NCBI RefSeq assembly: GCF_021287045.1
Contig: NZ_JAJTBG010000013.1
Coordinates: 1-64,000, forward strand
DNA length: 64,000 nt
Direction: 5' to 3'
DNA from: Oryzomicrobium sp.
GTDB taxonomy: Bacteria > Pseudomonadota > Gammaproteobacteria > Burkholderiales > Rhodocyclaceae
Below are positions 17,667 to 26,213 of this stretch, in pieces. Position 1 is the stretch's first letter. Every line of letters begins with the position of its first letter. Position numbers and translations under genes: made by a program. The notes below the pieces were generated by a model, which did no database searches, had not been told where the DNA came from, and worked only from the letters and a program-made list of their open reading frames with translations.

Positions 17667-18449
17667 GTGCATTTCGTGATTTCGCCCGCCAAGAGCCTGG
17701 ATTTCGAGACTCCCGCCCCGATCGAAACGGCCAGCGAGCCACGCTTCCTCGACCGTTCCGCGGCCCTCATCGAGACCCTGCGCCCCCTGTCGCCGGCGGC
17801 CCTGGCCAAGCTGATGGACATTTCCGATCCGCTGGCCGTGCTCAACGTCACCCGCTACGCCGACTGGCGCCCCGAACACGCGCCGGGCAACGCCAAGCAG
17901 GCGGTGCTGGCCTTCAACGGCGACGTCTACGAAGGGCTGGACGCCGCCAGCCTGTCGGCCGCCGACCTGGCCTACGCCCAGGACCACCTGCGCATTCTTT
18001 CCGGCCTCTACGGCGTGCTGCGCCCCCTCGACCTGATCCACCCCTACCGGCTGGAAATGGGCACCAAGCTGGCCAACCCGGGGGGCAAGGACCTCTACGC
18101 CTTCTGGGGCGAAACCCTGACCGACAGCCTCAACGCCGAACTGGCCCAGGCCCCGGCCGGCAGCGCCGCCCTGGTGAACCTGGCCTCCGAAGAGTACTTC
18201 AAGGCGGTCAAGCCCAAGAAGCTGGCGGCGCCGGTGATCGATTGCGTGTTCGAGGACTGGAAGGGCGGCAAGTATAAGATCATCAGCTTTTATGCCAAGC
18301 GCGCCCGGGGACTGATGGCCCGCTACGCCATCACCAACCGCATCGACCGGCCCGAGGGCCTGAAGGGCTTCGACCTGGAAGGCTACGGCTTCGATGCCGA
18401 TGCCTCCGAGGCCCGCCGCCTGGTCTTCCGCCGCCGGCTGGAAGGCTGA
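17667..18449 (+). CDS. yaaA: YaaA, peroxide-stress DNA/iron-protecting protein (UPF0246)
   Basis: 260 residues, close to the family length. GTG 17667 is preceded by AAAGGA at 17654. Family marks are the start [74 protein letters not shown] and the C-terminal [12 protein letters not shown]. In E. coli YaaA lowers free iron and protects DNA during hydrogen peroxide stress. Cytoplasmic. It stands alone, divergent from the Gcr-type gene. Confidence 0.95.
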   Translation: MHFVISPAKSLDFETPAPIETASEPRFLDRSAALIETLRPLSPAALAKLMDISDPLAVLNVTRYADWRPEHAPGNAKQAVLAFNGDVYEGLDAASLSAADLAYAQDHLRILSGLYGVLRPLDLIHPYRLEMGTKLANPGGKDLYAFWGETLTDSLNAELAQAPAGSAALVNLASEEYFKAVKPKKLAAPVIDCVFEDWKGGKYKIISFYAKRARGLMARYAITNRIDRPEGLKGFDLEGYGFDADASEARRLVFRRRLEG

Positions 18450-18573
18450 CCCCTGGCCCGTGCCGGGGCGGCGTTCGCCGTCCTGGCGACATCCCGCCGA
18501 CGTGCTAGGGTAAAACCTGGCGTTGGCCACGGCCCGGCGGGCCGGCCGGCGCAACACGAACAAGGAGCTTCCC

Positions 18574-18960
18574 ATGATCGATCACACCGGCCTGGTCGTC
18601 AGCGACTTCGCCAAGAGCAAGGCTTTCTATACCCAGGCCCTGGGCGCCATCGGCTACGGCCTGCTCATGGAGCTTCCCGCCTCGGTCACCGGCAACGCCG
18701 ACGTGGCGGGCTTCGGCGAGCCGCCCAAGCCCGATTTCTGGATCAGCCGGGGCACCCCGAACCAGCCGTCCATCCACGTGGCCTTCCGCGTCGCCAGCCG
18801 CGCCCAGGTGGATGCCTTCCACGCCGCGGCCCTGGCCGCCGGCGGGCGGGACAACGGGGCCCCGGGGCTGCGCCTCCACTACCATCCCAACTACTACGGC
18901 GCCTTCGTCCTCGATCCGGACGGGCACAACATCGAAGCGGTGTGCCACGAGCCGGAGTGA
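18574..18960 (+). CDS. VOC-family (glyoxalase-like) protein
   Basis: 128 residues, with AAGGAG shortly before ATG 18574. It has a single vicinal-oxygen-chelate fold: MIDHTGLVVSDFAKSKAFY at the start, a central His (SIHVAFRV) and the C-terminal DPDGHNIEAVCHE with the metal-binding Glu. The substrate is unknown. It is followed 60 bases later by a second VOC gene. Confidence 0.85.
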   Translation: MIDHTGLVVSDFAKSKAFYTQALGAIGYGLLMELPASVTGNADVAGFGEPPKPDFWISRGTPNQPSIHVAFRVASRAQVDAFHAAALAAGGRDNGAPGLRLHYHPNYYGAFVLDPDGHNIEAVCHEPE

Positions 18961-19020
18961 GCAGGAGCCTGCTCTCCGGCACGGCGGCATGAAGGTTCTC
19001 CCTCTGCGCAAGGAATCCCC

Positions 19021-19398
19021 ATGGGCAATCCAGTCGGCTGGTTCGAGATCTACGTGCAGGACATGGCCCGGGCCAAGGCCTTTTACGAAACCGTTTTCGA
19101 CGTCCAACTGACCAAGCTGGCGGACACCGAGTTCGAGATGTACACCTTCACCATGACCCAAGAAGGCTACGGCGCCTCCGGCGCCCTGATCCGCATTCCC
19201 GGTTATCCGCCGGCCGGGGCCGTGGCCAACAGCGTGCTGGTCTATTTCCACTGCGCCGATTGCGCCGTGGAGGCCGGCCGGGTGGCGGCGGCGGGCGGGC
19301 GCATCGAAACGCCCAAGAAGGCCATCGGGCCCTACGGCTTCATCGCCCTGGCAGTGGATAGCGAAGGCAACACCATCGGCCTGCACTCCATGCAATAA
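19021..19398 (+). CDS. VOC-family protein (YycE/PhnB-like)
   Basis: 125 residues from ATG 19021 with AAGGA upstream. It starts GWFEIYVQDMARAKAFYETV and ends with AVDSEGNTIGLHSM, as in the predicted enzymes related to lactoylglutathione lyase. Several metal ligands seem replaced (Glu8 stands where a His is usual), so catalysis is uncertain. Probably co-transcribed with the preceding VOC gene. Confidence 0.85.
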   Translation: MGNPVGWFEIYVQDMARAKAFYETVFDVQLTKLADTEFEMYTFTMTQEGYGASGALIRIPGYPPAGAVANSVLVYFHCADCAVEAGRVAAAGGRIETPKKAIGPYGFIALAVDSEGNTIGLHSMQ

Positions 19399-19413
19399 GC
19401 CCGGTGGGCCGGG

Positions 19414-20433
19414 TCAGAAGATGCACTCGGCCCGGTTGTGCTGCTCGATCACCGTGCGCAGGGTATGGGGCTCGGGTGTGCTGGGCGAGACGAAGGTGCA
19501 CACCTTCGGGTCGTACTCCTCGTCCCGGCCGCTTAACAGCGGACAGCTGGAGAACAGTTCCGCCACCCAGTCCACGAAGGCCCGCACCTTGGGCGACAGG
19601 TGCCGGTTTTGCAGGTACACCACCGAGATCGGCATGGGGCTTGGCTTCCACTCGGGCAGCACCTCCACCAGTTCCCCCGACTCCAGGTAGGGCAGGACCA
19701 TGAAACGGGCCGGCTGGATCAGGCCGAAGCCCTTCAGCGCGCAGGCCACGTAGGCCTCGGAATCGTTCACCGAGATGCGGCCGTGCACCTTCACCTCGGT
19801 GCTCTTGCCCTCCACCACGTAGTCCCAGTCGATGGTCCGTCCGGTACGGGTCGAGAAGTAATGCACCGCCTGATGGTCCTGCAATTCCTCCAGGGTTCTG
19901 GGGGTGCCGAAGCGTTCCAGGTAGGACGGTGCGGCGCAGGTGACGCTCTGGAAACTGCCGATGCGCCGCGCCACCAGGGACGAATCCTGCAACTCGCCGA
20001 CCCGGATCACGCAATCCACCTGCTCCTGCACCAGATCCACCGGCCGGTCGCCCATGCCCAGGGCGATCTCGATCTCCGGGTGGCGGCTGTGGAACTCGCA
20101 CAGGCGCGGAATCAGGATCAGCCTGCCGATGGAGGGGGGCACGTCCAGGCGCAGCCGGCCCCGGGGCACCCGGGCCACGTCCCGGAAGGCGGCCTCGGTT
20201 TCCTCGACTTCGGTCAGGATGCGGGCGCAGCGCTCGTAATAGGCCGCCCCGTCCGGGGTCAGGCTGACCTTGCGGGTGGTGCGATTGAGCAGGCGCACCT
20301 GGAGCATGGCTTCCAGGTTCTGGATGGTGGTGGTTACCGTGGCCCGGGGCAGGCCCAGGCTTTCGGCGGCGCGGGTGAAGCTGCTGGTGTCCACCACCCG
20401 GGTGAAGACCTGCATGGCTTGAAAACGGTCCAT
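19414..20433 (-). CDS. LysR-type transcriptional regulator
   Basis: 339 residues from ATG 20433 (MDRFQAMQVFTRVV). The winged helix-turn-helix is at residues 1-60 (SFTRAAESLGLPRATVTTTI) and the LysR substrate domain spans about 90-295, followed by an unusual 40-residue tail. It is divergent from the hydrolase and MexEF-OprN-type operon, the arrangement in which a LysR protein (compare MexT) switches on the efflux operon. The shared spacer has a palindrome at 20515-20529 that could be its box. Regulation of the pump is inferred. Confidence 0.9.
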   Translation of the reverse strand: MDRFQAMQVFTRVVDTSSFTRAAESLGLPRATVTTTIQNLEAMLQVRLLNRTTRKVSLTPDGAAYYERCARILTEVEETEAAFRDVARVPRGRLRLDVPPSIGRLILIPRLCEFHSRHPEIEIALGMGDRPVDLVQEQVDCVIRVGELQDSSLVARRIGSFQSVTCAAPSYLERFGTPRTLEELQDHQAVHYFSTRTGRTIDWDYVVEGKSTEVKVHGRISVNDSEAYVACALKGFGLIQPARFMVLPYLESGELVEVLPEWKPSPMPISVVYLQNRHLSPKVRAFVDWVAELFSSCPLLSGRDEEYDPKVCTFVSPSTPEPHTLRTVIEQHNRAECIF

Positions 20434-20514
20434 CGGGGTGTCCTTGCGTGATCCGGCCCGGCAGGTGGGCGGGGGAGGGGAATGCTGAATCCCGGAATTC
20501 TTGGAATTGGATTG

Positions 20515-20529
20515 TTCGGTATTGCCGAA
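20515..20529. promoter_or_regulatory. Candidate LysR operator in the divergent spacer
   Basis: TTCGG-N5-CCGAA, a perfect 5-bp inverted repeat with the spacing of a LysR-type box, 82 bases before the LysR start and about 110 before the hydrolase start. The spacer around it is AT-rich compared with the coding DNA. Confidence 0.5.
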
Positions 20530-20636
20530 TAGTGTTGTCGTGAATTGTATGTTTATCCAATCCACTTTAACACCGAGAATGCGCCCATTCCAACATTCCA
20601 AACAACTGGCCGGATCGTCCCGGCCGGCTTTGCCCC

Positions 20637-21563
20637 ATGGACCCCCTTCTTGCTTCGGCGCTGGTTGAAAACGCGATGAACGGCAGCGCCGCCACCGGCG
20701 CCGCTGCACCGCCGGCTGGCGTTGCCGAAGCTTCGGCCCCCTTGCAGGTGGATGCGCTTCGCATCGACGGCCATGCCGCCACCATGCCGCTGCGCCTCTA
20801 CCACCCGGCGGGAGCCAGCGGCCTGCCGGTGGTGCTGTACTTCCACGGCGGCGGCTTCGTTTCCGGCAGCATCGACGACGCCGACGGGGCGGCCCGCTAC
20901 CTGGCCCGGGCGGTGCCGGCCCTGGTGGTGGCGGTGGGTTACTCCCTGGCGCCGGACTGGCCGTTTCCCGCCGCGCCGGAGGATGCCCACGCCGCCGCCT
21001 GCTGGGCGGCGGCCCAGGTCCACCGCTACGGCGGCGACGCCGGCCGGCTGGCCGTTGCCGGCGACGACGCCGGGGGCAACCTGGCCGCCTGCCTGGCCCT
21101 GATGGCCCGGGACCGGCACGGCCCGGCGATTGCCGCCCAGGTGTTGGTGGGGCCCATGCTCGACCCGAGCATGACCCTGCTGGGGGATGCGGTCCGGCTC
21201 AATTCCGACCTGGACGAGGCCACCTGCGCCGACTGCTACCGCCAGTACCTGCCCCACACCCAACAGCGCCTGCACCCCTACGCCTCACCCCTGGAATCGC
21301 GCCGCCTGGGCGGCCTGCCGCCGGCCCTGATCGCCACCGCCGAGTGCGACGTGCTGCACAAGGAGGCGGAAAAATACGCCGCCGCCCTGATCGCCGTCGG
21401 GGTGCCGATCCAGGTGTCGCGCTACGGCCGCGTGCAGCACGGCCACCTGCGCGACCACCAGCCCACCCTGGCGGAAGCCGCCGACTTTCTGCGCCGCCAC
21501 CTGGCGTCCGGCCCCCGTGGCGCCGCGCCGCCGCCCTCCTGTTGTCCCGAACGCAGCGCTTGA
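20637..21563 (+). CDS. Alpha/beta hydrolase of the HSL (Aes-like) family with altered nucleophile
   Basis: 308 residues from ATG 20637. The oxyanion motif YFHGGGFVSGS is intact, as are the acid (TAECDVLHKEAE) and a C-terminal His region (VQHGHLRDHQP). The nucleophile elbow, normally GDSAGG, reads VAGDDAGGN: the catalytic Ser is Asp. Unless the activity has changed, the protein should not be an ordinary esterase. It leads directly into the efflux operon (150 bases to the membrane-fusion gene) and faces the LysR gene, so it is likely part of that regulon. The C-terminus (PPPSCCPERSA) is unstructured. Confidence 0.85.
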   Translation: MDPLLASALVENAMNGSAATGAAAPPAGVAEASAPLQVDALRIDGHAATMPLRLYHPAGASGLPVVLYFHGGGFVSGSIDDADGAARYLARAVPALVVAVGYSLAPDWPFPAAPEDAHAAACWAAAQVHRYGGDAGRLAVAGDDAGGNLAACLALMARDRHGPAIAAQVLVGPMLDPSMTLLGDAVRLNSDLDEATCADCYRQYLPHTQQRLHPYASPLESRRLGGLPPALIATAECDVLHKEAEKYAAALIAVGVPIQVSRYGRVQHGHLRDHQPTLAEAADFLRRHLASGPRGAAPPPSCCPERSA

Positions 21564-21712
21564 CCTTGCCGCCGTGGCAAGGCCGACGCTGTTGCGGCTG
21601 ACCGTTCACTGTCCCTGACCACTCCCGTTTTTCCTCTCCCGGCTCCGCCTTGCGCGGCCCGGGCCGGCCCCTGTCATCCCTGAAATCCCTGAATTTTCGT
21701 ATGGAGCCTGCC

Positions 21713-22957
21713 ATGACCCGACGCTTCTCCCTCACCGCCACCCGCCTGGCGGTGGCCGCCGCCCTTACCGGCACCGCCGCCCTGGGCGGCCTGGCCTTGT
21801 TCTACGCCCACCCCGGCACGGCGGTGGCTGCCTCGGCCCCGCCGCCGCCGGCGGTGGACGTGGCCGAGGTGGCCAAACGTTCGGTCACCGACTGGCAAGC
21901 CTATTCCGGCCGCCTGGAAGCGGTGGACCGGGTCGAGGTCCGCCCCCAGGTGTCCGGCACCGTCACCGCCGTCCATTTCAAGGACGGCAGCCTGGTCAAG
22001 AAGGGCGACGTGCTGTTCACCATCGACCCGCGCCCCTACGCCGCCGAAGTGGCCCGGAGCCAGGCCCAGCTCGCCGCCGCCGAGGCCAGGGTGGCCTATA
22101 CCGGCGCCGACGTGGCCCGGGGCGAGCGGTTGCTGGCCGACAACGCCATCGCCCGGCGCGACTTCGAAGAAAAGCAGAACGCCGACCGGGAGGCCCGGGC
22201 CAACCTGCAAGCGGCCAAGGCGGCCCTCAAGGTGGCCGAGCTCAACCTCGAATACACCCGCATCACCGCGCCGATCGCCGGGCGCATGTCCCGGGCCGAG
22301 GTGACCGTGGGCAACGTGGTGGCCCCGGGCACGGCCAACGCACCCCTTACCACCCTGATGTCGGCCAACCAGATGTACGCCGCCTTCGACGTGGACGAGC
22401 AGAGCTACCTCAAGTACGTGGCCGCCGCCCGGGGCGCCGCCGGCAGCGCCCTGCCGGTGTTCCTCGGCCTGGCGGACGAAGACGGCTATGGGCGTCCGGG
22501 GCGTATCGCCTCGGTGGACAACCGGCTTGACACCACCTCGGGAACGATCCGGGTGCGCGCCCTGTTCGACAACGCCGACGGCCGCCTGCTGCCCGGCCTC
22601 TATGCCCGGGTGCGCCTGGGCGGCGGCCAGCCCCGGGAGGCCCTGCTGATCGACGAAAAGGCGGTGGGCACCGACCAGGACAAGCGTTTCGTACTGGTGG
22701 TGGGCGAGGGCAACCGCACCGCCTACCGGCAAGTGCGCCTCGGCGCCGTCCAGGACGGCCTGCGGGTGGTGGAAGCCGGCCTCAAGCAGGGGGAGCGCAT
22801 CGTGGTCAACGGCTTGCAGCGGGTGCGCCCCGGTGATGCGGTGACGCCCCAGGCGGTGGCCATGGGCGGCGACAAGGCGGGAACCGGCGCCAAGGCCGAT
22901 GCCGCCGCCAAAACGGCCCAGGCCGTCGCCCCGGCGGCCGGCGAGAACAACACCTGA
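21713..22957 (+). CDS. mexE: RND efflux membrane-fusion protein, MexE-like
   Basis: 414 residues from ATG 21713, with GGAG 8 bases upstream (an ATG at 21701 would add four residues). An N-terminal signal/anchor (LAVAAALTGTAALGGLALFY) is followed by the barrel-sandwich and hairpin (RVEVRPQVSGTVTAVHFKDG, DPRPYAAEVARSQAQLAAAE) and the LEYTRITAPIAGRMSRAEVT segment. The sequence resembles MexE of Pseudomonas closely in order of motifs. It bridges the inner-membrane pump and outer-membrane channel in the periplasm. The tail is Ala/Lys-rich. It is followed 20 bases later by the pump gene. Confidence 0.92.
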   Translation: MTRRFSLTATRLAVAAALTGTAALGGLALFYAHPGTAVAASAPPPPAVDVAEVAKRSVTDWQAYSGRLEAVDRVEVRPQVSGTVTAVHFKDGSLVKKGDVLFTIDPRPYAAEVARSQAQLAAAEARVAYTGADVARGERLLADNAIARRDFEEKQNADREARANLQAAKAALKVAELNLEYTRITAPIAGRMSRAEVTVGNVVAPGTANAPLTTLMSANQMYAAFDVDEQSYLKYVAAARGAAGSALPVFLGLADEDGYGRPGRIASVDNRLDTTSGTIRVRALFDNADGRLLPGLYARVRLGGGQPREALLIDEKAVGTDQDKRFVLVVGEGNRTAYRQVRLGAVQDGLRVVEAGLKQGERIVVNGLQRVRPGDAVTPQAVAMGGDKAGTGAKADAAAKTAQAVAPAAGENNT

Positions 22958-22977
22958 TCCCTTGCGGGGGGAGTGCC

Positions 22978-25900
22978 ATGAACATATCCAAATTCTTCAT
23001 CGACCGGCCCATCTTCGCCGGCGTGCTGTCGGTCCTGATCCTGCTGGCCGGGGTGCTGGCGGTGTTCCAGCTGCCCATTTCCGAATACCCGGAAGTGGTG
23101 CCGCCCTCGGTGGTGGTGCGCGCCCAGTACCCGGGCGCCAACCCCAAGGTGATCGCCGAGACCGTCGCTGCGCCCCTGGAGGAATCCATCAACGGCGTGG
23201 AAAACATGCTGTACATGCAGTCCCAGGCCAACAGCGACGGCAACCTGACGGTGACCGTGTACTTCAAGCTTGGCATTGACCCGGACAAGGCCCAGCAACT
23301 GGTGCAGAACCGGGTCTCCCAGGCCCTGCCGCGGCTGCCCGAGGACGTGCAACGCCTCGGCGTGACCACGGTGAAAAGCTCGCCGACCCTGACCCTGGTG
23401 GTGCACCTCATCTCGCCGGACGACCGCTACGACGCCACCTACCTGCGCAACTACGCGGTGCTCAACATCAAGGACCGCCTGGCCCGGCTCAACGGGGTGG
23501 GGGAGGTCTCGATCTGGGGCGCCGGCAACTACGCCATGCGGGTCTGGCTCGATCCCCAGAAGGTGGCCCAGCGCGGGCTGACCGCCAGCGAGGTGGTGCG
23601 CGCCATCCGCGAGCAGAACGTGCAGGTGGCCGCCGGGGTGATCGGCGCTTCGCCCACGGTGGGCGACGTGCCCCTGCAATTCTCGGTGAACGCCCAGGGC
23701 CGCTTGCAGACGGAGGAAGAGTTCCGCGACATCGTGCTCAAGACCGCCCCCGACGGCGGCGTCACCCGCCTGGCCGACGTGGCCCGGGTGCAGCTGGACG
23801 CGGCGGAATACGGCCTGCGCTCCCTGCTCAACAACAAGCCGGCCATCGGCATGGGCATCATGCAGTCCCCCGGCGCCAACGCCCTGGATGTGTCGTCCCA
23901 GGTGCGCGAGGCCATGGCCGACCTGGCCAAGGACTTCCCCGCCTCGGTGGAATACCGCATCGAGTACGACCCCACCCAGTTCGTCCGGGCCAGCATCAAG
24001 GCGGTGGTGCACACCCTGCTGGAAGCCATCGCCCTGGTGGTGCTGGTGGTGATCGTCTTTTTGCAGACCTGGCGCGCCTCGATCATTCCGCTGCTGGCGG
24101 TGCCGGTGTCCATCGTCGGCACCTTCTCTCTGATGCTTGGCTTCGGCTATTCGATCAACGCCCTGTCCCTGTTCGGCATGGTCCTGGCCATCGGCATCGT
24201 CGTCGATGACGCCATCGTCGTGGTGGAGAACGTGGAGCGCAACATCGAGGCCGGGCTGACGCCTCGGGAGGCCACCTACCGGGCCATGCGCGAGGTCTCT
24301 GGCCCCATCATCGCCATCGCCCTGACCCTGGTGGCGGTGTTCGTGCCCCTGGCCTTCATGACCGGCCTCACCGGCCAGTTCTACAAGCAGTTCGCCATGA
24401 CCATCGCCATTTCCACGGTGATCTCGGCGTTCAACTCCCTGACCCTGTCGCCCGCCCTGGCGGCCATGCTGCTCAAGGGCCACGGCAGCGAGCCGGACTG
24501 GCTGACGCGGCAGATGAACCGCTACCTGGGCCGCTTCTTTGCCGCCTTCAACCGTTTCTTCGGCCGGGCGTCGGACAAGTACGGCCGGGGCGTCACCGGT
24601 GTCATTTCGCGCAAGGCCTCGGCCATGGGCGTCTATGCGGTACTGCTGGGCCTCACCGTGGGTATTTCCTATCTGGTGCCCGGAGGCTTCGTGCCGGCCC
24701 AGGACAAGCAGTACCTGATCGGCTTCGCCCAGTTGCCCAACGGCGCCTCCCTGGACCGCACCGAGGCGGTGATCCGCCAGATGGGCGAGATCGCCCTGGC
24801 CCAGCCCGGGGTGCAGAGCGCCATTGCCTTCCCTGGCCTGTCCATCAACGGCTTCACCAACAGCTCCAGCGCCGGCATCGTCTTCGCCACCCTCAAGCCC
24901 TTCGACGAGCGGCGCGGCAAGAACTTGTCGGCGGATGCCATCGCCGGGGCCCTCAACCAGAAGTACAGCGCCCTGCAAGAGGCCTTCGTGGCGGTCTTTC
25001 CGCCGCCGCCGGTGATGGGCCTGGGCACCCTGGGCGGCTTCAAGCTGCAGATCGAGGACCGGGGCGCCCTGGGCTATGCCGAGCTGGACAAGGCGGCCAA
25101 GGCCTTCATGGCAGGAGCGGCCAAGGCGCCGGAGCTGGGTCCCATGTTCTCCAGCTACCAGATCAACGTGCCGCAGCTGGACGTGGACCTGGACCGGGTC
25201 AAGGCCAAGCAGCAGGGCGTCTCCGTCACCGACGTGTTCGACACCATGCAGATCTACCTGGGCTCGCTGTACGTGAACGACTTCAACCGCTTCGGCCGCG
25301 TCTACCAGGTGCGGGCCCAGGCCGATGCGCCGTTCCGTGCCCGGCCCGAGGACATCCTGCAACTCAAGACCCGCAACCGGGACGGGGAGATGGTGCCCCT
25401 GTCGTCCCTGGTCAAGGTCAAGCCCGGCTTCGGCCCGGAAATGGTGGTGCGCTACAACGGTTTCACCGCCGCCGACATCAACGGCGGCCCGGCCCCCGGC
25501 TTCTCTTCGGCCCAGGCCGAGGCGGCGGCGGAGCGGGTGGCGGCGGAAACCCTACCCCGGGGCGTCAAGTTCGAATGGACCGACCTGACCTACCAGAAGA
25601 TTCTGGCGGGCAACGCCGGCATCTGGGTCTTTCCCATTAGCCTGCTGCTGGTGTTCCTGGTGCTGGCCGCCCAGTACGAGAGCCTGACCCTGCCCCTGGC
25701 GGTGATCATGATCGTGCCCATGAGCATCCTGGCGGCCCTCACCGGTGTCTGGCTCACCGGCGGCGACAACAACATCTTTACTCAAATCGGCTTGATGGTG
25801 CTGGTGGGGCTGGCCTGCAAGAACGCCATCCTCATCGTCGAGTTCGCCCGGGAGCTGGAGATGCAGGGCAGTACGCCGATCCGGGCCGCCATCGACGCCA

Positions 25901-26193
25901 GCCGGCTGCGCCTGCGCCCGATCCTGATGACCTCCATCGCCTTCGTCATGGGCGTGGTGCCCCTGGTTACCTCCAGCGGCGCCGGTTCCGAGATGCGCCA
26001 TGCCATGGGCGTGGCCGTGTTCTTCGGCATGCTCGGCGTCACCTTCTTCGGCCTCTTCCTCACCCCGGCCTTCTACGTGCTGCTGCGCACCCTGGATAAG
26101 CGCCACAAGCTTCATTCCGCCGCGCCCCACGAAGCGCCGCTCACCGCCCACTCGGCCCATGTGCCCCAGGCGGCCCACGACGCGAGCCACTGA
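22978..26193 (+). CDS. mexF: RND multidrug efflux permease, MexF-like (HAE1 family)
   Basis: 1071 residues starting MNISKFFIDRPIFAGVLSVL at ATG 22978 with GGGGGAG before it. It has the twelve-helix RND layout with two large periplasmic loops. QLPISEYPEVVPPSVVVRAQ, FGMVLAIGIVVDDAIVVVEN (the proton-relay Asp pair) and GLACKNAILIVEFARELE are all present. MexF is the nearest relative I can recall. It pumps drugs and organic compounds using the proton gradient. The C-terminal tail is His/Ala-rich. The gene sits between its adaptor and channel genes, with 20-base gaps. Confidence 0.95.
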   Translation: MNISKFFIDRPIFAGVLSVLILLAGVLAVFQLPISEYPEVVPPSVVVRAQYPGANPKVIAETVAAPLEESINGVENMLYMQSQANSDGNLTVTVYFKLGIDPDKAQQLVQNRVSQALPRLPEDVQRLGVTTVKSSPTLTLVVHLISPDDRYDATYLRNYAVLNIKDRLARLNGVGEVSIWGAGNYAMRVWLDPQKVAQRGLTASEVVRAIREQNVQVAAGVIGASPTVGDVPLQFSVNAQGRLQTEEEFRDIVLKTAPDGGVTRLADVARVQLDAAEYGLRSLLNNKPAIGMGIMQSPGANALDVSSQVREAMADLAKDFPASVEYRIEYDPTQFVRASIKAVVHTLLEAIALVVLVVIVFLQTWRASIIPLLAVPVSIVGTFSLMLGFGYSINALSLFGMVLAIGIVVDDAIVVVENVERNIEAGLTPREATYRAMREVSGPIIAIALTLVAVFVPLAFMTGLTGQFYKQFAMTIAISTVISAFNSLTLSPALAAMLLKGHGSEPDWLTRQMNRYLGRFFAAFNRFFGRASDKYGRGVTGVISRKASAMGVYAVLLGLTVGISYLVPGGFVPAQDKQYLIGFAQLPNGASLDRTEAVIRQMGEIALAQPGVQSAIAFPGLSINGFTNSSSAGIVFATLKPFDERRGKNLSADAIAGALNQKYSALQEAFVAVFPPPPVMGLGTLGGFKLQIEDRGALGYAELDKAAKAFMAGAAKAPELGPMFSSYQINVPQLDVDLDRVKAKQQGVSVTDVFDTMQIYLGSLYVNDFNRFGRVYQVRAQADAPFRARPEDILQLKTRNRDGEMVPLSSLVKVKPGFGPEMVVRYNGFTAADINGGPAPGFSSAQAEAAAERVAAETLPRGVKFEWTDLTYQKILAGNAGIWVFPISLLLVFLVLAAQYESLTLPLAVIMIVPMSILAALTGVWLTGGDNNIFTQIGLMVLVGLACKNAILIVEFARELEMQGSTPIRAAIDASRLRLRPILMTSIAFVMGVVPLVTSSGAGSEMRHAMGVAVFFGMLGVTFFGLFLTPAFYVLLRTLDKRHKLHSAAPHEAPLTAHSAHVPQAAHDASH

Positions 26194-26213
26194 ACGGAAC
26201 AGGACCCTTCATC

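Noticed and set aside
22723-25362. 879-codon open frame antisense to mexF
   Set aside because: It is His/Gly/Gln-rich shadow translation of a GC-rich gene, with no domains; the plus-strand permease explains the region. The same holds for the long antisense frames in cdiA, smc and ligA.
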